Source of the DNA: Palsa-1400 sp036501625
GTDB lineage: Bacteria; Verrucomicrobiota; Verrucomicrobiia; Limisphaerales; Palsa-1400
NCBI GenBank assembly: GCA_036501625.1
Contig: DASXZY010000058.1
Location: forward strand, 1 to 64,000
Direction: 5' to 3'
Length of the DNA: 64,000 nt
The notes below the pieces were generated by a model that saw nothing but the letters and a program-made list of their open reading frames with translations, was not told the origin of the DNA and did no database searches. Below are positions 24,145 to 32,260 of this stretch, in pieces; the first letter of the stretch is position 1, and every line of letters begins with the position of its first letter. Position numbers and translations under genes: made by a program.

Positions 24145-25872
24145 ATGTCCGAGAGCGGCGCCGATGAGTTGGTTTTGCTGGTGCGAGTCAACGCGCGGCA
24201 GGCTTGGCGGCGCCTCAAAACGGTCCGCTCCACCTCCAGCCTGCTGGCCTCCTCAATCGGCCTGTTCGTGGTGGCCTACCTGACGCTGTCGTTCCTGCTC
24301 TTTTGGCGCGGGCTGCATTTTCTGAACAACTTCCCGGCTTTGGGCGACGTGCTGATCGAGCGCCTGTTCTATCTCCTGTTCGTCTTCCTGCTGATCCTGC
24401 TCATCTTCAGCAACCTGGTCATCGGCTACACCAACTTCTTCCGCAACCGGGAAACCAGTTATCTGACTTCGCTGCCGATTTCCTCGCAAACCATTTTCCG
24501 CTGGAAATTCCTGGAATCGGCCTTGCTGGCGTCGTGGGCGTTCCTGTTTCTCATCGCGCCGCTGCTGGCCGCTTATGGATTGATTCGCGATGTGCCCTGG
24601 CATTTTTACGTGATGGCCATTGTCTCGCTGGGGATGTTCATCGTCCTGCCCGGCGTGGCCGGCGCTTACGTGGCGCTCAATCTGGCCCGGTATTTGGACC
24701 GGCGCGCTTTTCAAGTCGTCGCCGTGGTTGCCACCCTCATCATTCTGCCGCTGCTGGCGCTGTGGTTCCGGCCCGAAACCTTGACGGACAACACGACCGA
24801 CACCCGCGTGCTTGACACACTGGACAAGCTGCTGACGCGCACTCATTTCTCGGAATGGCCCTGGCTGCCCAGCTACTGGCTTTCCACGACCGTCCTGCAA
24901 TGGGCCGAGGGCGCGATCACGGCCGCCGGATTTTTCCTGCTCGTCCTGCTCAGCCATGTGCTGTTCTTCGGCTACCTGTCGTTCACGCGGACGGGGAAGC
25001 TTTTTTACGAAAGCTTCTCCATCGTGCAAAGCCGCCAAAGCATCTTCTCGCGCTGGGGCTGGTTTCGCCATTGGCGCCAGCGGCGCGCCCAATTTGATTA
25101 CGATCCGGGCCTGGTCGAGCGGGTGGTCCGTTTGGTTCACAGCGGGCCGCCAGACGTGCTGGCCCTGCTGGTCAAGGACGCCCGCATGTTTTGGCGGGAT
25201 ACGACGCAATGGGGGCAAACGCTGGTTCTATTCGGTTTGCTGGCGGTCTATGTCATCAACCTGCGGCACTTTTCCCAGGAGCTGACCAATCCGTTTTGGG
25301 TGCATCTGGTGTGTTACTTGAACCTGGGCGCCTGCGCGCTCAACCTGGCCACCTTGACGACGCGTTTCGTCTTCCCGCAATTCTCCCTCGAAGGCAAGCG
25401 CCTGTGGATCGTGGGCCTGGCGCCGATGGGATTGAAGCAGGCCCTGCGGGTGAAATTCTGGCTGGCCAGCCGCGCGGCCCTCTGCGTCACGCTGGGCCTA
25501 ATCTGGCTCTCCTGCCACATGCTGGGCATGCCCATGGACCGCACGCTTTACCTGGGTCTGATCATTGCCACCATGACTTTCACCTTGACTGGCCTCGCGA
25601 TGGGCCTGGGCGCGCTTTACCCCAATTTCCGCGAGGACAATCCGACCAAAATCGTCAGCGGCTTCGGCGGCACGCTCTGCCTGGTGCTGAGTTTTCTTTA
25701 CATCGTCGGCTCAGTCACGCTGCTGGCTTTGGGTTCGCCCTGGGGATTGAAGGGGGAAACTTCAGTCAATTGGATTCTCATCAGTTGGGCCGGCTTCGCG
25801 GCCATGTCCGCCCTGCTCGGCTGGCTCCCCTATCGCCTCGGCCTCCGCCGCGTGGCGACGATTGAATTGTGA
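24145..25872 (+). CDS. ABC-2-type membrane protein (putative ABC transporter permease)
   Basis: This 575-residue protein has about 12 hydrophobic segments in two groups separated by a soluble loop (about 290-340). It resembles the ABC_tran_2 group of putative permeases: SLPISSQTIFRWKFLESALL is a typical loop after the second helix pair, and a matching phrase, GLAPMGLKQALRVKF, occurs in the second half. No ATP-binding subunit is encoded beside it, so any ATPase must be elsewhere. The start lies 4 bases after the response regulator, which suggests co-transcription with that kinase-regulator pair. The substrate is unknown. Confidence 0.75.
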   Translation: MSESGADELVLLVRVNARQAWRRLKTVRSTSSLLASSIGLFVVAYLTLSFLLFWRGLHFLNNFPALGDVLIERLFYLLFVFLLILLIFSNLVIGYTNFFRNRETSYLTSLPISSQTIFRWKFLESALLASWAFLFLIAPLLAAYGLIRDVPWHFYVMAIVSLGMFIVLPGVAGAYVALNLARYLDRRAFQVVAVVATLIILPLLALWFRPETLTDNTTDTRVLDTLDKLLTRTHFSEWPWLPSYWLSTTVLQWAEGAITAAGFFLLVLLSHVLFFGYLSFTRTGKLFYESFSIVQSRQSIFSRWGWFRHWRQRRAQFDYDPGLVERVVRLVHSGPPDVLALLVKDARMFWRDTTQWGQTLVLFGLLAVYVINLRHFSQELTNPFWVHLVCYLNLGACALNLATLTTRFVFPQFSLEGKRLWIVGLAPMGLKQALRVKFWLASRAALCVTLGLIWLSCHMLGMPMDRTLYLGLIIATMTFTLTGLAMGLGALYPNFREDNPTKIVSGFGGTLCLVLSFLYIVGSVTLLALGSPWGLKGETSVNWILISWAGFAAMSALLGWLPYRLGLRRVATIEL

Positions 25873-26303
25873 GCGGCATGAAGATAAATATTCATGACAA
25901 TTAACACGCTATTCCAAAGCTTGTCCAAGAGCGATTGGATCGAGCGCGGGCTTTTGTGGCCCCCGGATGCGTTTGCCCTCCGAAAGGCGCCCAAATGAAA
26001 ACCTCAGGCGCAAAGGTGCAAAATTCCTGCGGCCCGGAGTTGACAAATGGGCCAACTAAGCGACGCTGATGCGAGTATGAGTGTGGACCCGAGAACTTCG
26101 GCTACGTTGGCGGTCTTGGCGCTGTCACCCGGCCAGAACCAGGGCCTCGCATCAACCCTGCACGGGGCTGGACGCAGCATCGCGAAAAAGATTGTGCGTC
26201 CCGGCACAAAAACCAGCCGGCGCGTTGCAATTGCCGCGAACAGCGTCAAACAATGGGTGGCAACGAATAGAGCGGGCTGATCGGAGCAGAAACCTCACCG
26301 CTG
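25873..26303. other. Intergenic stretch between convergent genes
   Basis: This 431-base gap lies between the 3' ends of the permease gene and the chimeric peptidase/cupin gene. It contains the orphan N-terminus described at 25894-25998. Two overlapping frames at about 26004-26280 have no family features, and I do not call them. Confidence 0.5.
25894..25998 (+). pseudogene. Orphan 5' end of a truncated gene
   Basis: A 34-residue frame from ATG 25894 contains SDWIERGLLWPPDAFAL, which reads like the start of a longer globular protein, and then abruptly becomes RKAPK before a stop. I do not know the family. The remainder of the gene is absent from the following sequence, so this is probably a fragment left by a deletion. 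Confidence 0.35.
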
Positions 26304-29300
26304 TCAACCAGGCACGATCGCCATCTTGCCATCCCCGAGTTTGGACAGCACGGTTGCTCTGTCGATGCCGATGTGGTTCTTCAAAAGTTCGGGCGGAATG
26401 TGCATGACCCATTCAGACAACGACAAGTCCTGAAATCGATCCGTCCTGAACATCTCCAGAAAAATCAGGTCCGTTTCGCCGGTGTTTTCGACGTAGTGGC
26501 CGAGCGTGCGCGGCACGTAACCGACGTCGCCGGCGGCGAAGTCCGCGGTGCGCGCCTTTGAGCCGTTGAAAAAGACCGTCATCCGCCCCTTGCCTTGAAT
26601 GAAGTATTGCCACTCGTCCGCGTTTTGGTGCCAGTGCAACTCGCGCAACCCTCCCGGCCGCAAGATCACATGCGCGGCGGCGATGGTCGCCGAAGCAGGA
26701 AAGTTCCTCGAATCCACCACGCGCACCTCGCCGGACTTGTTTTTGAAAGCCGGCTCCAGGCTGCCAAGATGAAAACTGAACCCCGCCGCGGATTTTCCCC
26801 GCGCGCCGCTGATGCTGGCTTGGTCCTGTTCAAGCGATCCCGGCACGTCCGTTTGATAGATAAAACGGCCATCCGCCGGCACGGCATAGATGGGGCTTAA
26901 GTCCTTCTTCGTCACGCTCCAGTTTTTGGCCAAAACTTCCGGCGGCGTGTGCCGCAGCCAATCAGAAATCAGCGTGGTATTTGCTTCGGAGAATTTGCTG
27001 TCATCGAAAACCAGCAAGAACTCGGCCCCGTCCGGCCCCAAACCCTGAATCGAATGCGGGACCCCGGTCGGAAAATACCAAAGGTCATCCTTGGCCACGT
27101 CATCGACGAATCCGCGTCCTTCATTATCCAGCGCCGTGATGCGGGCGCGGCCGTTGAGCATGATGGCCCATTCCGCCGCGTTGTGCCAATGAAGCTCGCG
27201 AATGCCGCCCGCCGTCAGCCGCATGTTGACGCCCGCGATGTCCTTGGAAATCGGAAAATCCGCGATGGTAATTTGCCGGCTCCATCCGCCCTCTTGGATG
27301 CGGCGATGCGCCGTGGAAAAACTGCTCCAGAAAGCCTGCGCTTCGCCATGATCCGTCGCCGGCGGCAGATAGCCGTTGGGACTGGCGTCCCGCATCTGGA
27401 CGACGACAAAACCGTGATTGGCCAGCGTCTGTTGTTGATAAGCGGAGCGGAAATTCTTCGGCGTAAAAAAGTCCTGCGGCCCGGCGTAAATGTCCTCGAT
27501 GACCGGATATTTTTTGCCCGCGTCAAAACCCTTCGGCCGCCAAATCACGCCGTAAATATAAGTGACACCATCGCGGCCCTGGGCGGTGAATCGTTCCGGC
27601 ATTTGCCAGCCGGAGGCCACGAGCGCGCTGGCGTCGCCTTCCTCCAGTTTGCAGACCAGATGGCCGTCGCTGGAGCGGCGCAGGACGTTGATTGGCGGAA
27701 GGTCCACCCGCGACCATGTGTCAATAAAGTACGCGCGGCCCGGAGAAAACCGGGTTTCGTGAGCGCCATCGCCCTCGGTCAGCGCCGTCATTCCGCTGCC
27801 GTCAAAATTGACCCGGCACAACTGCGCATAATACGGGTCCTGCTCCGTGCGGAGGCCGCCGGCCTGGAACAGAATTTTCCGATGGGTCTCATCCACCGAT
27901 TCCACGCCGCGCACGGCCCATTCTCCGCGCGTGACCTGGTTTTTCAGTTGGCCCGTGTTGGCGTCAAAGAGATAGAGATGGTTCCATCCGTCGCGCTCGG
28001 AGGCCCACAGGATTTCCCCCGAATCATCAAGATAATCGGAATACGTTTTGCCGGAATAATCAATGAAGGTGGCGCTGTGCTCATCGACGATGGGCCTGGC
28101 CTCCCCGCTTCGCGCGTCCACAGCCACGATCCGCATAACTTGGTGCCCGCGCTGATTGAAAAGGAATGTGAAATGCCCGGAGTCGCGGCTCCAGCGGACG
28201 TCGCTGACCGACCACGGATTGGCAAAAAGCGCGTCGCTAATGGCGATTTCCTTCTTCGCCTCAACGTCAAATAAATGCGGTTTGCGGATGGGCACCTGGT
28301 CGCCCGGTTTGAGATACGGATACGAATCGAGCTTGGGCTGAAGCTGATCTTCCGGGGAAGACTCCACCAGATAAACGCGCCGGTGCGTGCCGGGCTGCAT
28401 CCGCATGGCGGCGAAATGTTTTGAATCCGGCGCCCAATAAACTTCCGGCGTCGGAGTCTCGGGGTCAGGCGTGTTGAAGTTCATTTCGATCTCGCGGTCC
28501 GCCTCCTCATCGCGCGCGTAGGCGCTGTTGGGATTCGCGTCAAAAGTCAGGGCCTCTTCCGGGCTGCCGTTCGCCTTCAAATCGCGCAGGAAAAGATTGT
28601 CGCCATGCACGAAGACTTCCCAATGCCCATCCGGCGAACGCGCGCCGTTCTCGACCGCGCGGCGGCCAGGATTTCGCCGGCGAGGTCCCTCCGCCCCGCG
28701 CCCGCCAATCTCCGCCAACCCAGGTTCGGCGGTGGCCTCGAAGACGGCAATCACGTCGCCGCCCGCGGATGTTGCCAGCCAAACGTGCCCGGCGTAAGTA
28801 TTTTGCTCGCGCCGCTCGCCGGCATGGAGGACGCCGTAGGGCTGGCGTTTCCCGTCGGGATCGATCCAGAATAAATTCACGTCCGCGCTCAATCGGTTGA
28901 CCAGCGTGATCTCGGTTTCCGTTCCGGTGGTGTAAGAGGGATGCGGCGCGCGCGCGGCCGCCAGCCGGCTTTCGTCCGCGTCGCCGCTGGCGGACGCGGT
29001 CACTGAGTAGGAATCCAAATCCAATTTCCAGCTTGAACCCGCGCTTCGCAGCGTGACCGATTTCCCATCGCTGGCGAACCGGAGTCCGTCGATGGGAAGA
29101 TTGCCAGCCTCAGCCGGCCGGCCGGTCGCTTTGGAAAGGGCCGGCTCCAATCGCGCGTGATCGAAGGCAGGCGAACGTTTTCCCGCCTCCGCGTCCACCA
29201 GCACGTATTCATGCTGGCGAGCGCCGGTCTCCACGCGATACCAAAACTTATTCGTGGAACCATCAGCGCCTGCGAACCAGTGCGGATCAATGCGGTCGCG

Positions 29301-29384
29301 GAAAACAAGATTGGGAGTTTGGGCCGGGGCGCTGGACGCGAGCGCCAATGCGAAAAGCAACCGAAGCAGGCGTGGATTTTTCAT
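26304..29384 (-). CDS. Chimera: VHL-like domain, DPP-IV propeller, truncated S9 peptidase, bicupin oxalate decarboxylase
   Basis: This 1026-residue exported protein (signal peptide about 1-21) has four parts. Residues of about 150-222 match the von Hippel-Lindau beta domain (VNRLSADVNLFWIDPDGKRQ and then AGHVWLA). Residues of about 245-620 are a DPP-IV-type beta-propeller. Residues 605-664 begin an S9 peptidase fold but stop at GFVVVQM, before any catalytic Ser, Asp or His. From about 668 the sequence is an oxalate decarboxylase: cupin 1 has ELHWHNAAEW and PHSIQ, the lid has SEANT with its Glu, and cupin 2 has ELHWHQNADEW and LGHYVEN. The manganese ligands of both cupins are present. The fusion is in frame, with the junction near 27380-27395. 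It lacks peptidase activity by inference; decarboxylase activity is possible. Confidence 0.9.
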   Translation of the reverse strand: MKNPRLLRLLFALALASSAPAQTPNLVFRDRIDPHWFAGADGSTNKFWYRVETGARQHEYVLVDAEAGKRSPAFDHARLEPALSKATGRPAEAGNLPIDGLRFASDGKSVTLRSAGSSWKLDLDSYSVTASASGDADESRLAAARAPHPSYTTGTETEITLVNRLSADVNLFWIDPDGKRQPYGVLHAGERREQNTYAGHVWLATSAGGDVIAVFEATAEPGLAEIGGRGAEGPRRRNPGRRAVENGARSPDGHWEVFVHGDNLFLRDLKANGSPEEALTFDANPNSAYARDEEADREIEMNFNTPDPETPTPEVYWAPDSKHFAAMRMQPGTHRRVYLVESSPEDQLQPKLDSYPYLKPGDQVPIRKPHLFDVEAKKEIAISDALFANPWSVSDVRWSRDSGHFTFLFNQRGHQVMRIVAVDARSGEARPIVDEHSATFIDYSGKTYSDYLDDSGEILWASERDGWNHLYLFDANTGQLKNQVTRGEWAVRGVESVDETHRKILFQAGGLRTEQDPYYAQLCRVNFDGSGMTALTEGDGAHETRFSPGRAYFIDTWSRVDLPPINVLRRSSDGHLVCKLEEGDASALVASGWQMPERFTAQGRDGVTYIYGVIWRPKGFDAGKKYPVIEDIYAGPQDFFTPKNFRSAYQQQTLANHGFVVVQMRDASPNGYLPPATDHGEAQAFWSSFSTAHRRIQEGGWSRQITIADFPISKDIAGVNMRLTAGGIRELHWHNAAEWAIMLNGRARITALDNEGRGFVDDVAKDDLWYFPTGVPHSIQGLGPDGAEFLLVFDDSKFSEANTTLISDWLRHTPPEVLAKNWSVTKKDLSPIYAVPADGRFIYQTDVPGSLEQDQASISGARGKSAAGFSFHLGSLEPAFKNKSGEVRVVDSRNFPASATIAAAHVILRPGGLRELHWHQNADEWQYFIQGKGRMTVFFNGSKARTADFAAGDVGYVPRTLGHYVENTGETDLIFLEMFRTDRFQDLSLSEWVMHIPPELLKNHIGIDRATVLSKLGDGKMAIVPG

Positions 29385-29396
29385 AGGATTCCAAAG

Positions 29397-30260
29397 TCAA
29401 ACACGGCGCGGCGGCCTCGGCAAGCCCACGATAAGGCCCGCCACGATCAGAAGGCTTCCCCAAAGCTGGCCCCAGTGCAGCGTCTCGCGCAGCCAAAACC
29501 TCGCCACCGCGACCCCAGCCAGCGGCTGCACAAAAACTGTCAACGCAACGACGTTGACCTCCGCCTCTTTGATGACCGCGAACCAAAGCGAGTAGCCGGC
29601 GAGCGTGCAAATCAGCGCCAGGTACGCCAACACCAGCCAGGCCTTTGGCGGCAGCGTGAGCGTCGCGCCCCGGTCCGCCAGGAGATTGACGGCCGTGGCT
29701 GAGATCAGCGCGATGGCCAGCACTTTGAAAATCCCGGCTCGTTCCAGCATCGGCTTGCCCATCAGCGAATAGGCGGACTCACAGAAGAAAGAGAGAACGA
29801 TCAACGCGTTCGCAAGCAAGTCCGGCCAGTGAAACCCAGGCCGCCAAATTTCCGCCATGACCAGTGTCCCTAAAAGGCCCAGCAGAAGCCCAAACCACCG
29901 CCGCGCCGCCATCATCTCGCGCAGAAAAATGGCCGCGCCCACCGAGGTAATCAGCGGCTCCATCGCCATCAGCACCGACGCGTCCGAGGCCTGGCCCATT
30001 TGCACGCCGGCCACTTGCAATCGCGGCGCCCACACGAAGACCACGATGCCCATGGCCATCGTGCGCGCGAGGTCCCATCCTCGCGGCGCCCTGCCCGGCA
30101 GCAACGGCCAGCACAACGCCAAGGCCGCCGCCGCCAAGCCGAACCGCAAGGTGGCCACGCCGCCCGGATTGAGCGAGGGAGCCAGCGCCTTGAACATGGA
30201 GTAGGTCGTCCCCCACAGGCAATTCATCACGATCAGCAAGATGAGATGCAGCGGCTTCAC
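29397..30260 (-). CDS. EamA-family (DMT) transporter
   Basis: This 287-residue protein has about ten hydrophobic helices arranged as two EamA repeats, the drug/metabolite transporter fold. Typical phrases are LWGTTYSMFKAL in the first helix pair, ATLRFGLAAAAL, and in the second repeat SAYSLMGKPMLER and QPLAGVAVARFWLRETL, with the conserved end-of-helix Glu. Such proteins export metabolites or amino acids; the substrate cannot be told. It starts 33 bases after the M61 peptidase gene and ends 12 bases before the chimeric gene, so the three are probably one transcript. Confidence 0.92.
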   Translation of the reverse strand: MKPLHLILLIVMNCLWGTTYSMFKALAPSLNPGGVATLRFGLAAAALALCWPLLPGRAPRGWDLARTMAMGIVVFVWAPRLQVAGVQMGQASDASVLMAMEPLITSVGAAIFLREMMAARRWFGLLLGLLGTLVMAEIWRPGFHWPDLLANALIVLSFFCESAYSLMGKPMLERAGIFKVLAIALISATAVNLLADRGATLTLPPKAWLVLAYLALICTLAGYSLWFAVIKEAEVNVVALTVFVQPLAGVAVARFWLRETLHWGQLWGSLLIVAGLIVGLPRPPRRV

Positions 30261-30293
30261 GATTGGCCTGGAGAGGAAAGCGAAATGCGGGCG

Positions 30294-32168
30294 TCACGGC
30301 GCCAACTCGGGCGTCAATGGCTTCAAGATTTCAGTCAACAAATCCGGTTTGGACGGATCGCGCTCCAGTTGCGGATATCTTTCGCCGCCATGATAATCGA
30401 CCGGGCAGGTCTTGAAGTAATCCTGGTTTTCCACCAGCAACTCCACCGGCGCGTCGTTGGTCGCGGCGAACTTGACCGCCGCCCGCAAAATCTCCGGCGT
30501 CCAACGCCGCTTGTTGACAGCCACCAGATTCATCGACACCCCCATGCCCGCCTTGTCCGCCGGCGAACCGGGGAGGACATCAATGATGTAACCGTTCTCC
30601 TTCGCGATAAAACCGAGGGAACTGCGCATGTCCGTATATTTTCGCTCCGTTTCGTAGATTTTGAGCATGTCCGGCACGCCGTTGGTGAATGTCAAGCGCC
30701 AGCCAGCCGCTTCGATGCCGTTGAACGGAGCGCGTGCATTGATGTCATAAACGCGCTTCTGGAAAAAATCGTTCCAGTCATAGGGCGCGATTTCATTCAG
30801 CGTCCGCGCCACGTCTTCGCGGGTGTAGGGAACGACCTGAGGTGGCCCGCTTTGGCCGCCGTGAAATTTCCGGCAAAAGTCGTCAAGCGAACGCTGGCCC
30901 CGCGTCTGCTGCCGGATGATCGCGTCGGCTTCCAGCCACAGCAAATCGCCTTCTTCATAGAAATCGGTGCTGCGCCGCCATGACGCCCCTTCATTGCGCG
31001 AGAAATAAAGCAACTGGGCCGCGACCGCCGTGTCCGCCAGCGGCCTCCATTGGCGTCCAGGAGCTTCGGCCAGATTGGCGGCTTCGATGGCGAGGTATTG
31101 GCGGAAATTGTCATTCGTCCACAGCCCGCTGCGCGCGGTCAGGATGACGCCCAGATAATCGGTCAAGCCTTCGTAAACCCAGAGTAATTCCCCCTTCATT
31201 GGCTGCTGGTAATCGGGCGTGGCCAGCCCGGCGGGGCGGCGGTATTTTCCGTTCCAGGAATGAACCATTTCGTGGCACAAGAGGTAGGCCTCCCCAGTCA
31301 TCGTGTCGTCGTCCGTCAAATACTTTTCCGCCGTGCGGTCGTCGCTGCTCTCGTGGTGCTCAAGCCCGAAATGCGCGACGTGGTCGCTCAGCGTGAGCAG
31401 GAAGTGGTAACTTCCATAATGCCGCGCGCCAAACAGCGCTTCAGTCTCAGCCACAAGATGCCTGAAATGGCGCGTCTCGGCCGGCGTTATTTCCAGCGCG
31501 GCCGCGCTGTCGGCGGCGATGTCCAGGTCGTGCGGCGGCCCGCCCTTGGGCGATAGATCGACGTCGCGAAAATACGCGCCAGCGATGACCGGGGAATCCA
31601 CCAGCCTCTCCAACGAGACAGGCGCGAACCGCACGCTGCCGCCGCTGGCAGGGCCTTCCGGCACGAGTGCGGCGCCGAATTTCCAGCCATCGGGAAGCTT
31701 CAACTCCGCCGCGAATTGGATTTGCTCCGGCTTGCTCCCTTGCGGATAGAGCAGAATCTGGTTCCAACTCAAATCAAGGAGCTTCGCCGTGGCCGAACCG
31801 CCGGCTGAAAATTCGCCCGTGTTGGGCGGAAGCAAAAAATCCAGCGACACATCGACGGCCCCGGCGCCGGGCGGCACATCAAGGTGGAAAGCGAACATAT
31901 CATCGGCGTCGCGCTGCCACGCAATCGGCTGCCCGGCGGCGCTCATGGCCAGGCCGGTGAGGTCGGTGATGGGGCCGGTCGGGCCGTGTTCGCCGGGAAT
32001 CCATTTTGGATATACGAGAGTCAACGGGCCCGGCTGGGCTGGGATGTGCAACTTCGCCCTCAGGATTTCGCGCGGCGAATCCGTCGCATCGACTTGCAGG
32101 GTGATGGTTGAATCAGCCGCGAAAGCGGCGCCGCACAACAAAGGCCAGAGGAAGAGTAATCGTCGCAC
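30294..32168 (-). CDS. M61-family metallopeptidase (glycyl aminopeptidase type) with PDZ domain
   Basis: This 624-residue protein, counted from GTG 32168, opens with a clear signal peptide (RRLLFLWPLLCGAAFAADS), which is why I prefer this start to ATG 32219; a GGGGAGA lies upstream. The zinc motif is HEMVHSW at about residues 299-305, and the downstream Glu ligand is in VYEGLTDYLG. The C-terminal part contains a PDZ domain with SLGFIAKENGYIIDVLPGSP and KAGM. This order is standard for M61 peptidases, which trim N-terminal residues in the periplasm. All zinc ligands appear present. It is the first gene of a three-gene minus-strand group and is divergent from the YfhO-like gene. Confidence 0.9.
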   Translation of the reverse strand: MRRLLFLWPLLCGAAFAADSTITLQVDATDSPREILRAKLHIPAQPGPLTLVYPKWIPGEHGPTGPITDLTGLAMSAAGQPIAWQRDADDMFAFHLDVPPGAGAVDVSLDFLLPPNTGEFSAGGSATAKLLDLSWNQILLYPQGSKPEQIQFAAELKLPDGWKFGAALVPEGPASGGSVRFAPVSLERLVDSPVIAGAYFRDVDLSPKGGPPHDLDIAADSAAALEITPAETRHFRHLVAETEALFGARHYGSYHFLLTLSDHVAHFGLEHHESSDDRTAEKYLTDDDTMTGEAYLLCHEMVHSWNGKYRRPAGLATPDYQQPMKGELLWVYEGLTDYLGVILTARSGLWTNDNFRQYLAIEAANLAEAPGRQWRPLADTAVAAQLLYFSRNEGASWRRSTDFYEEGDLLWLEADAIIRQQTRGQRSLDDFCRKFHGGQSGPPQVVPYTREDVARTLNEIAPYDWNDFFQKRVYDINARAPFNGIEAAGWRLTFTNGVPDMLKIYETERKYTDMRSSLGFIAKENGYIIDVLPGSPADKAGMGVSMNLVAVNKRRWTPEILRAAVKFAATNDAPVELLVENQDYFKTCPVDYHGGERYPQLERDPSKPDLLTEILKPLTPELAP

Positions 32169-32260
32169 GGGTGAAAGAGTTCTCCCCGCCAGCGAGGGCG
32201 TCAAGAGTGATTTCACCATTGGCTTTGAAGGCGGTTCACTTATCCTTGCTCTTCAATGCC

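Noticed and set aside
26047..26280. Small open frames on both strands after the permease gene
   Set aside because: No family similarity, no ribosome binding site, and similar lengths on both strands suggest chance.
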